In this document: positions 1 through 5,603 of the stretch, in pieces
Numbering within the stretch: the first letter of the stretch is position 1
Layout of the letters: each line of letters begins with the position of its first letter
NCBI GenBank assembly: GCA_026390045.1
Contig: JAPLGR010000204.1
Coordinates: forward strand, 1-9,700
Origin: Chloroflexota bacterium
GTDB taxonomy: Bacteria > Chloroflexota > Anaerolineae > Anaerolineales > E44-bin32
Direction: 5' to 3'
Length of the DNA: 9,700 nucleotides
Position numbers and translations under genes: made by a program
Notes under the pieces: generated by a model
The model's database searches: none
Seen by the model: only the letters and a program-made list of their open reading frames with translations
Told to the model about the DNA's origin: nothing

Positions 1-344
1 AGGTCAGCCTGCCGGCGACGTTGAATGACACGAATTCCGCGCGCGCCGTGGTCAAGGCGCTGCCGATCGAGGCACGCGCCAATCGTTGGGGCGAGGAGAT
101 CTACTTCGAGATCCCTGTCCGGTTGGAGGAATCCAGCGACGCGCGTGCGGAGATGCAGGTGGGCGAGCTAGCCTACTGGGCGCCGGGTTCGGCCTTCTGC
201 ATCTTCTTCGGGCGGACTCCGGTCAGTGAGGGGACGGCGCCGCGCGCCGCCAGCCCTGTCAATCCGCTCGGCAAGGTCGACGGCGACGCCACCGCCTTCA
301 AGGCCGTCCGCAGTGGGGAGAAAGTCCGGATCGAAGCCGCGTGA
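1..344 (+). CDS. Cyclophilin-like fold protein (TM1367/DUF369 family), 5' end missing
   Basis: This is the C-terminal part of a small cyclophilin-like beta-barrel protein (PF04126-type). The reading frame is open from base 3, and its first visible residues are VSLPATLNDT. The TTG at 21 therefore encodes the internal Leu of the family's LNDT motif and is not a start; the true start lies left of the window. Family landmarks visible are ALPIEARANRWGEEIYFEIPV-like (about residues 19-39 of the visible part), GELAYWAPGSAFCIFFG, and a final ASPVNPLGKVDGD segment. About 113 residues are seen, and family members are about 120 long, so only a few residues are missing. Members share the cyclophilin fold, but their substrate and any peptidyl-prolyl isomerase activity are uncertain. 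The family call is confident; the function is unknown. Confidence 0.85.
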   Translation, partial: VSLPATLNDTNSARAVVKALPIEARANRWGEEIYFEIPVRLEESSDARAEMQVGELAYWAPGSAFCIFFGRTPVSEGTAPRAASPVNPLGKVDGDATAFKAVRSGEKVRIEAA

Positions 345-416
345 CTTGGCGACGGGAGGGAGTGCGCGCGGCGGGGCGCAGGCTGTAGGTTGCGACTGCA
401 GGTTCCGGAAGAGGAG

Positions 417-444
417 CCGGGGGCGCTCGTCTGAGCGCCCCCGG
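417..444 (-). terminator. Strong intrinsic-type hairpin between convergent genes
   Basis: A perfect 12-bp stem (CCGGGGGCGCTC with GAGCGCCCCCGG) closes a 4-nt loop. It lies 21 nt past the stop of the minus-strand RRM gene and 72 nt past the stop of the plus-strand cyclophilin-like gene. On the minus strand the stem is followed by a pyrimidine-rich tail (CTCCTCTTCC), so it best serves the RRM gene. It may also stop transcription from the left, although the plus-side tail is poor in T. Confidence 0.7.
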
Positions 445-465
445 CGGGGTCTTACGACGTTGAGG

Positions 466-804
466 TTACCAGCGTGGTCCCCCCGAGCGGCCACCCTGCC
501 CGCCGGGCCGACGCCCGCCGAACCCGCCACCGCCGCCACCACCACCCCCACGCTCTTCCCGCGGGCGGGCGACGTTGACCGTCAGCGACCGGTTGCCGAG
601 CTCCGTCCCGTTCAGCATGCTGATCGCCTTCTGGGCATCGGCATCGTTTTCCATCTCAACGAAGCCAAACCCCTTCGACCGCCCTGTCTCACGGTCGGTA
701 ATCAGAGTGACCGACTTCACGGCGCCGGCCTTGCTGAACAGCGTCGTGAGCTCGGTCTCAGTCGCCGTATACGGCAGGTTCCCTACATACAGCTTGGTCT
801 CCAT
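466..804 (-). CDS. Small RRM RNA-binding protein with glycine-rich tail
   Basis: This is a 112-residue single-RRM protein like the cold-inducible Rbp proteins of cyanobacteria and other bacteria, which bind single-stranded RNA in the cytoplasm. RNP2 is LYVGNL (residues 5-10) and RNP1 is KGFGFVEM (44-51), with the aromatic RNA-stacking residues present (Tyr6, Phe46, Phe48). The RRM ends near residue 80. The tail is Gly/Arg-rich, with nine consecutive glycines (86-94) and RG/GGR repeats. An upstream in-frame start at 861 would add 19 residues unlike the family. The ATG at 804 has GAGGAA (815-820) 10 nt upstream and leads straight into the RRM, so I chose it. A leader of about 95 nt and the cold-shock-protein parallel make temperature regulation possible, but that is inference. 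The RNA targets are unknown. Confidence 0.92.
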   Translation of the reverse strand: METKLYVGNLPYTATETELTTLFSKAGAVKSVTLITDRETGRSKGFGFVEMENDADAQKAISMLNGTELGNRSLTVNVARPREERGGGGGGGGGFGGRRPGGQGGRSGGPRW

Positions 805-906
805 GATCTCTTGCTTCCTCTGTCTCCACAAGGCGTCGGCAGCGGGACGCTCCCTCAGCACACCCCCGAGGGCTCGGCAAGCCGGCCATCCGGGGCGCGC
901 GGGCCC

Positions 907-936
907 ATCTTATCACGTTGCAGGCCACAGGGCGAA
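907..936 (-). promoter_or_regulatory. Putative promoter of the RRM gene
   Basis: On the minus strand, TGATAAGAT provides an extended -10 (TG-n-TAAGAT, hexamer at 907-912). A weak -35, TTCGCC, lies at 931-936 with an 18-bp spacer. Initiation would be near 900, giving a GC-rich leader of about 95 nt before the ATG at 804. The rest of the 805-1084 gap holds no supportable gene. Confidence 0.45.
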
Positions 937-1027
937 TCGGCCACCCGGCTCGACCTGCCCTCTGCACCCTCATGACAGCGCGCCATGGTCTCCAGGTGGT
1001 GCCTGCAGGCCCAGGGGCGGATGCCGC

Positions 1028-1057
1028 GACGCCGGAACGGCTCCCGAACCCGGCGTC
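1028..1057 (-). terminator. Hairpin downstream of the 5'-nucleotidase gene, possible terminator
   Basis: Perfect 8-bp arms GACGCCGG / CCGGCGTC enclose a 14-nt loop that can itself form a 3-bp CGG/CCG stem. The hairpin begins 27 nt after the stop codon at 1085. No T tract follows, so it is either a weak intrinsic terminator or an mRNA-end stabiliser. With Rho present in this genome, termination here could also be Rho-dependent. Confidence 0.35.
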
Positions 1058-1084
1058 TGCTTGACAGGTCTCCTCCGGCTGCGA

Positions 1085-2590
1085 CTAAGAGCCGCCCTGC
1101 TCGAGAGCCGTCTCCAATGGGTAGTCACGGGTTGTCTGCAGCGAACGGAGCATCGCCAGCATCGGATCGCGCCAGTCAATCCCGGTTGAGGTCGGCGAAG
1201 GGTCGTAGCGGGCGACGTCGTAGTAGTTGCCGCCTTCATACAGCGTATCGGGTAGAAGGACGCTGTATGTGGCTTCCGGGTCGAGCGGCGCTCCCGTCGG
1301 CAGGGTGTAGCCTTCCGGCGTCTCGTTCAGCCCGGCGACCAGCGGCCGGCGCGCGTTGAGGACTTCGAGCAGCTGCTCGCCGGTCAACTCAACGCGCACA
1401 AGCACATTCTCCGTGGGCAGGATTCCAATGACTGTTGCCTGCGTGACCTCCCCGGGAAGCAGATCCTGCTGTACGTAGCGCGCGCTGGCGAGCGCAACAT
1501 CGGCCAGCGGATCTGCTTCCAGCCAGGCATCGAGGAGCAGGCGGCGCATCTCGGGCGACTCCCGATCGATCTCGGCAGCTGCGTATCCCAGCGGTTCGAG
1601 CATGCCCGCCGGAAGCTGGTCGATCCAGGAGCTGATCCGGGAGGCCATGGCGGCATCCCGGCCGGTGCCCTGGTTGGGCTTGTACTCGGCGTTCACTTCG
1701 ACCGCGCGATCCAGCGCCGTGTCTACCATCAGGTCCACGCGCGTGTATCCCTGCAGGAAGTAGCCGCTTTCGATCAGCGTCACGCCGTGGACGGTCTGCG
1801 TGGTCTGCTGGTGGCAATGACCGCCGGCGATCAGCGGAATGCCCAACGAGGACGCTAGAGGCGCGAGTGCCTCCGCCTCGGAGCCGCAGATATGCCCGGC
1901 GACGATGATCAGGTCGGCGCCCGCAGCGCGCATCTCGGGGACGTAGGTCTCCAGGGCTTCGGCGTAGGGGCGGAACTCAAGGTCGGCGACATTCGTCGGG
2001 CGCGTGTCAACCGGCGTCTCAACCGTCGTCACACCCAGCACGCCGACCCGAATTCCATTGACCTCGATCAGCGCGTAAGGTTCGACGTAGTCGGGCAACG
2101 CGCCGCTGCTGCGCAGGCGGACGTTGGCTCCCAGGAATGGGAACTCGGCTTCCGCCTTCCGCTCGCGGATCGCCAGCTGGCCAAAGTCAAAGTCGTGGTT
2201 GCCAAGCGTCGCGGAGCGGTAGCCCAGCGCGTTCATCACGTCGACCATCGACTCTCCCCCCAGGGTCGTCGAGACCGCCGGGCCGGTCCACATGTCTCCG
2301 CTGCTGATCACGAGAAACGGGCCATCGGGACGGTAGCCCTCATCTCGCAGCCACAGGCTCTGCAGGCCGGCGGCCCCGCCGGTCCCCTTGTACGACTCCA
2401 TCCATCCATGCTCATCGGTGGTGTGCAGGATCGTCAGGCGCCGGAGTGTATCGGTCTCGCGCGGCGTGCTGCCGCAAGCGCCCAGAAGCATGGCGCCCAG
2501 CAAGAGCAGCACAGACAGGCGGCGGGGATGGAGCAGTGGTCTCACGGCGGTTCCATCTTGCCCTCGACAGCGGGCAATCCTGATGATCAT
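1085..2590 (-). CDS. 5'-nucleotidase/UshA-family metallophosphatase lipoprotein
   Basis: This is a probable extracytoplasmic two-metal phosphoesterase acting on nucleotides or related phosphate esters. From the ATG at 2590 it has 501 residues. The N-terminus has an Arg-containing start, a hydrophobic stretch and a lipobox LLGAC (Cys39), so it should be lipid-anchored. Metallophosphatase metal ligands are visible: DEH (59-61), GDMWTG (Asp99), GNHD (131-133), GHICGS (His233) and GGHCH (258-260). A 5'-nucleotidase C-terminal substrate domain follows (about 330-475, with EGGNYYD). A GTG at 2545 would give a textbook 23-residue lipoprotein signal. The ATG at 2590 has AAGG just upstream but leaves a long n-region, so the start is unsettled. 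It lies 58 bp downstream of elp3 on the same strand and is probably co-transcribed, but no functional link to tRNA modification is evident. The exact substrate cannot be read from sequence. Confidence 0.9.
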   Translation of the reverse strand: MIIRIARCRGQDGTAVRPLLHPRRLSVLLLLGAMLLGACGSTPRETDTLRRLTILHTTDEHGWMESYKGTGGAAGLQSLWLRDEGYRPDGPFLVISSGDMWTGPAVSTTLGGESMVDVMNALGYRSATLGNHDFDFGQLAIRERKAEAEFPFLGANVRLRSSGALPDYVEPYALIEVNGIRVGVLGVTTVETPVDTRPTNVADLEFRPYAEALETYVPEMRAAGADLIIVAGHICGSEAEALAPLASSLGIPLIAGGHCHQQTTQTVHGVTLIESGYFLQGYTRVDLMVDTALDRAVEVNAEYKPNQGTGRDAAMASRISSWIDQLPAGMLEPLGYAAAEIDRESPEMRRLLLDAWLEADPLADVALASARYVQQDLLPGEVTQATVIGILPTENVLVRVELTGEQLLEVLNARRPLVAGLNETPEGYTLPTGAPLDPEATYSVLLPDTLYEGGNYYDVARYDPSPTSTGIDWRDPMLAMLRSLQTTRDYPLETALEQGGS

Positions 2591-2648
2591 ACCGCCTTCA
2601 GGCTTGACTTGGCCAGACGAATCGCCTGCCCCTTCGACGGAGCTCTTC

Positions 2649-4280
2649 TCACGCTCCGCCCCCATCGTCCGACCCCGCGGCCCGCATGTCTTTCAACATG
2701 TAAGTCTCACCCAGTCGGTAGCCAAGGCGCGCATAGTAGTTGCGCGTGCCAAGCGCCGCGATCACCGCAAGCCTTGGGTAGCCGGCCCGTGCAGCTGCTG
2801 CCTCCGCCTCCATCATCAGCCGACGGCCGAGCCCGACATGCTGGGCCGCATGTGCCTCCTCCACTCCTAGAGCGAGTGACTCTCCGTACACATGGAGCTC
2901 ACGCACCAGCGCCGCACTATCGAGGTCATCCAGCCCGAGCGTCGGACTGTCGGTGCCGGGAAGCGAAAGCCTCAGGTAGGCGGCCAGCCCATCGTCAGGG
3001 GTCACGAAGGACAGGAAGTGCTCGTCAGCCGCGCCCGCGGAGTAGACCAGATCCTCGAGGCGGAGTTCGCCTAGGTCCAGCGGGCGGGCGCGCACCTCGC
3101 GACAGCGGATGCACACACACCGTTTCCCGCGCCGGGCAAGCTCGGCCTGCGCGTCCATGCGCAGGCTCGTCCGCCTGTTGCCGGCGATCACATGGCCAGA
3201 AGGAAGGTCCCGCACGACGCGGTTCACGCGGCAGTCGCGTGGGATGGGCGGCGGCAGAGCGGCCAGCAGGCTGACCAGCTGCTCGGTCGAGTACGGCGCG
3301 TACTCTCCACGCCTCCAGACGGCCGCAAGCCCGGCGCTGGCCAGCAGCTGGCAAGGGTAGATTTTGATCTCGTCCGGGCGCAGGTCGACATCGCTCCAGA
3401 GCTTGGTGAAGTCGAGGCGGTCCGACTCCGCTGTCGCCCCAAGCAGGTTCGGCATCCAGTGCAGGACGATCTTGAGACCAGCCGCGCGCAGTAGCTGAAT
3501 CGCCCGCCGTGTGTCAGCAACCGAATGTCCGCGGTGATTCAGCTCCAGGATGCGGTCATCGAGACTCTGCGCACCGAGCTGAACCTTGGTGACCCCCAGG
3601 GCGCGCAACTCTCGAACTGCCTCGGGTGTGATGCCATCGGGCCGCGTCTCAATCACCAGTCCCACATTGCGGTGCGACGCTCCGGCATTTGCCCGCTGCG
3701 CCTCCTCCAGCGACGCCGAGTCAAAGCCATTCAGGGCATCCAGGCAGCGCTGGACGAACCGCTGCCGATACGCGGCCGGGTACGCGGTCCAGCTTCCGCC
3801 CAGGATCAGCATCTCCACCTTGGCGGTCGAATGACCAATTGCATGCAGCGCCTCCAATCGCGAGGCCGTCTGGGCAAACGGATCGAAACCATGCTGCACG
3901 GCACGCCGCGCGCCGGGCTCGTCCGGCAGATAGGACTTGGGCATGCCCGGCTCCGTCGGACAGAACAGGCACATGCCGGGGCAGTCCGACGGCTCGGTCA
4001 GCACCGTCACCGTCGCCACGCCTGAGAGCGTCCGCACCGGCTTCATGCGGATCCGACGCAGCAAGGACGAATCGTCCTTCCAGGTTCCGCTGTCTACCAG
4101 GTGGTGATAGGCGTGGACCAGCGCGTGTTTCCCCAGGCAGGTTCCATCGGGCAGTGGATACCGCCGGACAGCCTGAGGAACGGTTGCACCGCTGCGCACG
4201 GCCTCCAGGATCTGCACGGCCCGGGCCATCACTTCAGGAGGGTAGCGGCGCGCCTCAGTCCAGGATTCGTCGCGGGTCAT
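2649..4280 (-). CDS. elp3: Elp3-type tRNA uridine-34 modification enzyme (radical SAM plus GNAT)
   Basis: This is a stand-alone Elp3, which uses a SAM-derived radical and acetyl-CoA to install carboxymethyl at C5 of the wobble uridine of tRNA (cm5U34). The 543-residue protein has an N-terminal helical tRNA-binding part (1-90). The radical SAM core follows, with the 4Fe-4S motif CPGMCLFC (Cys100, 104, 107), then LGGSWTAYP, ETRPDGI, VQLGAQSL, HRGHS and HWMPNLLG. The zinc site is CVCIRC (388-393). The C-terminal acetyltransferase domain (about 420-530) has the acetyl-CoA loop QHVGLGRR (480-487) and RNYYARLGY (513-521). All landmarks of active Dehalococcoides and archaeal Elp3 are present. I chose the ATG at 4280; an upstream GTG at 4304 adds eight residues and overlaps the divergent gene. 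No Shine-Dalgarno precedes 4280, suggesting a leaderless mRNA. No Elp1, Elp2 or Elp4-6 subunits are seen here. Confidence 0.95.
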   Translation of the reverse strand: MTRDESWTEARRYPPEVMARAVQILEAVRSGATVPQAVRRYPLPDGTCLGKHALVHAYHHLVDSGTWKDDSSLLRRIRMKPVRTLSGVATVTVLTEPSDCPGMCLFCPTEPGMPKSYLPDEPGARRAVQHGFDPFAQTASRLEALHAIGHSTAKVEMLILGGSWTAYPAAYRQRFVQRCLDALNGFDSASLEEAQRANAGASHRNVGLVIETRPDGITPEAVRELRALGVTKVQLGAQSLDDRILELNHRGHSVADTRRAIQLLRAAGLKIVLHWMPNLLGATAESDRLDFTKLWSDVDLRPDEIKIYPCQLLASAGLAAVWRRGEYAPYSTEQLVSLLAALPPPIPRDCRVNRVVRDLPSGHVIAGNRRTSLRMDAQAELARRGKRCVCIRCREVRARPLDLGELRLEDLVYSAGAADEHFLSFVTPDDGLAAYLRLSLPGTDSPTLGLDDLDSAALVRELHVYGESLALGVEEAHAAQHVGLGRRLMMEAEAAAARAGYPRLAVIAALGTRNYYARLGYRLGETYMLKDMRAAGSDDGGGA

Positions 4281-4284
4281 GGGA

Positions 4285-4292
4285 CGTATACT
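4285..4292. promoter_or_regulatory. Shared palindromic -10 element for divergent elp3 and methyltransferase genes
   Basis: The whole gap between the two start codons is 18 bp (4281-4298). Its centre is the self-complementary GTATAC (4286-4291). On the plus strand this gives TATACT (4287-4292, one mismatch to TATAAT), ending 6 nt before the methyltransferase ATG, where a leaderless start would fall. On the minus strand it gives TATACG (4285-4290), ending 4 nt before the elp3 ATG. No convincing -35 hexamer is seen on either side, and neither start has a Shine-Dalgarno. Confidence 0.5.
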
Positions 4293-4298
4293 TTGCAC

Positions 4299-5012
4299 AT
4301 GCACGCAGAGATCGCAGAACGGTTGCTGCGGGTCAACCGCGAATTCTACCAGTCCTTCGCCCGGCCATTCGCGGAGACGCGTCGCCGCCTGCAGCCCGGC
4401 GCGGCAGAGGCGATCCGCGAGCTTCCCCCTCAGGCCGCCGTGCTCGATCTTGGATGCGGATCAGGCGAGGTGGCACGCGCACTCGCCCGCCGCAAACATC
4501 GAGGCGCATACCTAGGCATCGACCAGTGTGACGCCCTGCTCGATGAGGCCCGCTCCAGCGGCCTGCCACAGGCGGAGTTCCTTCAGGCCGATCTCGCCGC
4601 CTCTGGGTGGCCTGGCTTGACGCACCCTCCCTACGCGTACGCGCTGGCGTTCGCCGTGCTGCATCATCTGCCGGGCGCAGGCCGACGAGCCGAGTTCGCC
4701 GCCTCGGTCCGAGGCCTTCTTGACCGGCAGGGATTGTTCGTGTTCTCCATCTGGCAGTTTCAGACCAGTGAGCGGCTGCGCCGCCGGATCGTGCCGTGGC
4801 AGACGATCGGCATCGAGGACAGTCAGGTGGATCCCGGCGATCACCTTCTGGACTGGCGGCACGGTGGCCGCGGGCTGCGCTATGTCCACGCGTTCGAGGA
4901 GTCCGAACTGGAAGAGCTAGCGCGTCAGACCGGCTTCTGTCCGGTGCGCACCTATCTCGCCGACGGACAGGGCGGACGTCTCGGTCGCTACGAAGTATGG
5001 TCGGCCGCCTGA
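4299..5012 (+). CDS. Class I SAM methyltransferase, Trm9/ABH8-like
   Basis: This is a 237-residue Rossmann methyltransferase. Motif I is VLDLGCGSGE (48-57). The acidic residue binding the SAM ribose is in YLGIDQCDALLDEAR (Asp75). Motif III is LQADLA (Asp98), followed by AVLHHLP (119-125). Several non-generic features resemble the Trm9/ABH8 methyltransferase that esterifies cm5U34 to mcm5U34 in tRNA: the short N-terminal FYQSFARPFAETR helix before motif I, the double-His post-motif segment, an IVPW patch (164-167), and a late YVHAFEESELEELARQTGF segment (195-213; Trm9 proteins have a similar Y-H-x-[FY]-x-E-x-E-L-E-E-L stretch). The start at 4299 is the first ATG after a -10 box, with no Shine-Dalgarno. 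An open frame extends back to 4101 but is antisense to elp3. The divergent pairing with elp3 supports the tRNA role. An unrelated small-molecule methyltransferase remains possible. The methyltransferase class is certain; the Trm9-like call is about 0.55. Confidence 0.9.
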   Translation: MHAEIAERLLRVNREFYQSFARPFAETRRRLQPGAAEAIRELPPQAAVLDLGCGSGEVARALARRKHRGAYLGIDQCDALLDEARSSGLPQAEFLQADLAASGWPGLTHPPYAYALAFAVLHHLPGAGRRAEFAASVRGLLDRQGLFVFSIWQFQTSERLRRRIVPWQTIGIEDSQVDPGDHLLDWRHGGRGLRYVHAFEESELEELARQTGFCPVRTYLADGQGGRLGRYEVWSAA

Positions 5013-5063
5013 CGGATCGCATCGTTGACCACGCCTCCATCCAGAATCGGATTCCAGGCGGCC
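5003..5063 (+). repeat. 9-bp inverted repeat flanking the methyltransferase stop
   Basis: GGCCGCCTG (5003-5011) and CAGGCGGCC (5055-5063) are exact reverse complements 43 nt apart. The left arm includes the first two bases of the TGA stop, and the right arm ends 4 bp before the tRNA promoter -35. Folded, it would put a long-loop stem at the 3' end of the methyltransferase mRNA. It may act as a weak terminator or may be chance in GC-rich DNA. Confidence 0.4.
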
Positions 5064-5067
5064 ATCT

Positions 5068-5096
5068 TTGACACCCCTCTGGCCGCATGGTAGAAT
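5068..5096 (+). promoter_or_regulatory. Near-consensus sigma-70-type promoter of the tRNA operon
   Basis: There is a perfect -35 TTGACA (5068-5073), a 17-bp spacer and a -10 TAGAAT (5091-5096, one mismatch). Transcription should start near 5103, about 26 nt before the first tRNA. No comparable promoter is seen between the tRNAs, so all three are probably one transcript ending at the hairpin at 5482. Confidence 0.88.
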
Positions 5097-5128
5097 GCCG
5101 TCGCGCAGGAAGAGGAGCCCTCGTGCCC

Positions 5129-5216
<88 letters not shown>

Positions 5217-5278
5217 AGTGTCCCGGATGCATGAGGCGGGACGCGAGAGAAGCCAGCGTGGCCAGGTGGTCCCCAACT

Positions 5279-5371
5279 GGGGAGGTGCCGGAGTGGCCGA
5301 ACGGGGGCGCCTGCTAAGCGCTTGTAGGGGTTGTAAAGCCTCTACCGAGGGTTCGAATCCCTCCCTCCCCG
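5279..5371 (+). tRNA. tRNA-Ser, anticodon GCU
   Basis: The acceptor GGGGAGG pairs with CCTCCCC (5364-5370), and the discriminator is G5371. CCA is not encoded (CTG follows), unlike the flanking two tRNAs, so it must be added by the CCA-adding enzyme. The anticodon stem GGCGC/GCGCT, with one G-U pair, closes CTGCTAA; the anticodon GCT is at 5313-5315 and reads AGC/AGU. A long variable arm with a 6-bp stem (TAGGGG/CCTCTA) and the T stem GAGGG/CCCTC confirm a class II serine tRNA. Confidence 0.96.
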
Positions 5372-5401
5372 CTGTGGCGGCGTGACAGGCGCCGCGTGCT
5401 C

Positions 5402-5478
5402 GCCCTCGTAGCTCAGCTGGATAGAGCATTTGCTTGCGGAGCAAAGGGTCGCGCGTTCAAGTCGCGCCGAGGGCGCCA
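5402..5478 (+). tRNA. tRNA-Arg, anticodon GCG (unusual)
   Basis: The acceptor GCCCTCG pairs with CGAGGGC (5468-5474), the discriminator is G, and CCA is encoded (5476-5478). The D stem is GCTC/GAGC, and A is present at the position-20 arginine identity site. The anticodon stem TTTGC/GCAAA closes TTGCGGA, placing GCG at 5436-5438. The T stem GCGCG/CGCGC has the loop TTCAAGT. The cloverleaf is complete with no mispairs. It would read CGC and by wobble CGU. Most bacteria read these with an A34 (inosine) ACG tRNA, so a G34 version is notable. Confidence 0.95.
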
Positions 5479-5481
5479 AGG

Positions 5482-5515
5482 CCGTCCCCCAAGTGAGGGG
5501 GACGGTTGCTTTTCC
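5482..5515 (+). terminator. Intrinsic terminator of the tRNA operon
   Basis: A perfect 9-bp stem CCGTCCCCC / GGGGGACGG with loop AAGTGA is followed directly by the T-rich tail TTGCTTTTCC. It begins 4 nt after the CCA of tRNA-Arg. Confidence 0.92.
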
Positions 5516-5537
5516 CTCGGGAGATCGAAGCGCGGCG

Positions 5538-5574
5538 GGAGACAAGTAACAGGCCCAGCGGTGAACGCTGGGCC
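5538..5574 (-). terminator. Terminator of the distal LysM/M23 gene
   Basis: A perfect 9-bp stem GGCCCAGCG / CGCTGGGCC with a 5-nt loop (5552-5574) lies 29 nt after the stop at 5604. On the minus strand it is followed by TGTTACTTGTCTC, a moderately T-rich tail. It faces the tRNA terminator, so the two converging transcripts are each closed off. Confidence 0.75.
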
Positions 5575-5603
5575 ATGTCACGACTCTTGATCGTGCTAGC
5601 GGG

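Noticed and set aside
523..549. Short repetitive GCC/ACC run as a possible repeat element
   Set aside because: It is simply the codons for the nine-glycine tract of the RRM protein; it is not an array with spacers and no CRISPR-like repeats occur anywhere in the window.
226..975. A 249-codon plus-strand frame at the left end
   Set aside because: It overlaps the end of the cyclophilin-like gene, crosses the terminator hairpin and is antisense to the RRM gene. Arg/Pro-rich with no domain.
1892..3274. A 460-codon open frame on the plus strand
   Set aside because: It runs antisense through the 5'-nucleotidase gene and into elp3, crossing the gap between them. Low-complexity Arg/Pro/Ala/Ser composition and no domain.
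4101..4298. N-terminal extension of the methyltransferase to an ATG at 4101
   Set aside because: The added 66 codons are antisense to the elp3 N-terminus and unlike the methyltransferase family. The ATG at 4299 follows a -10 box and gives a normal domain start.
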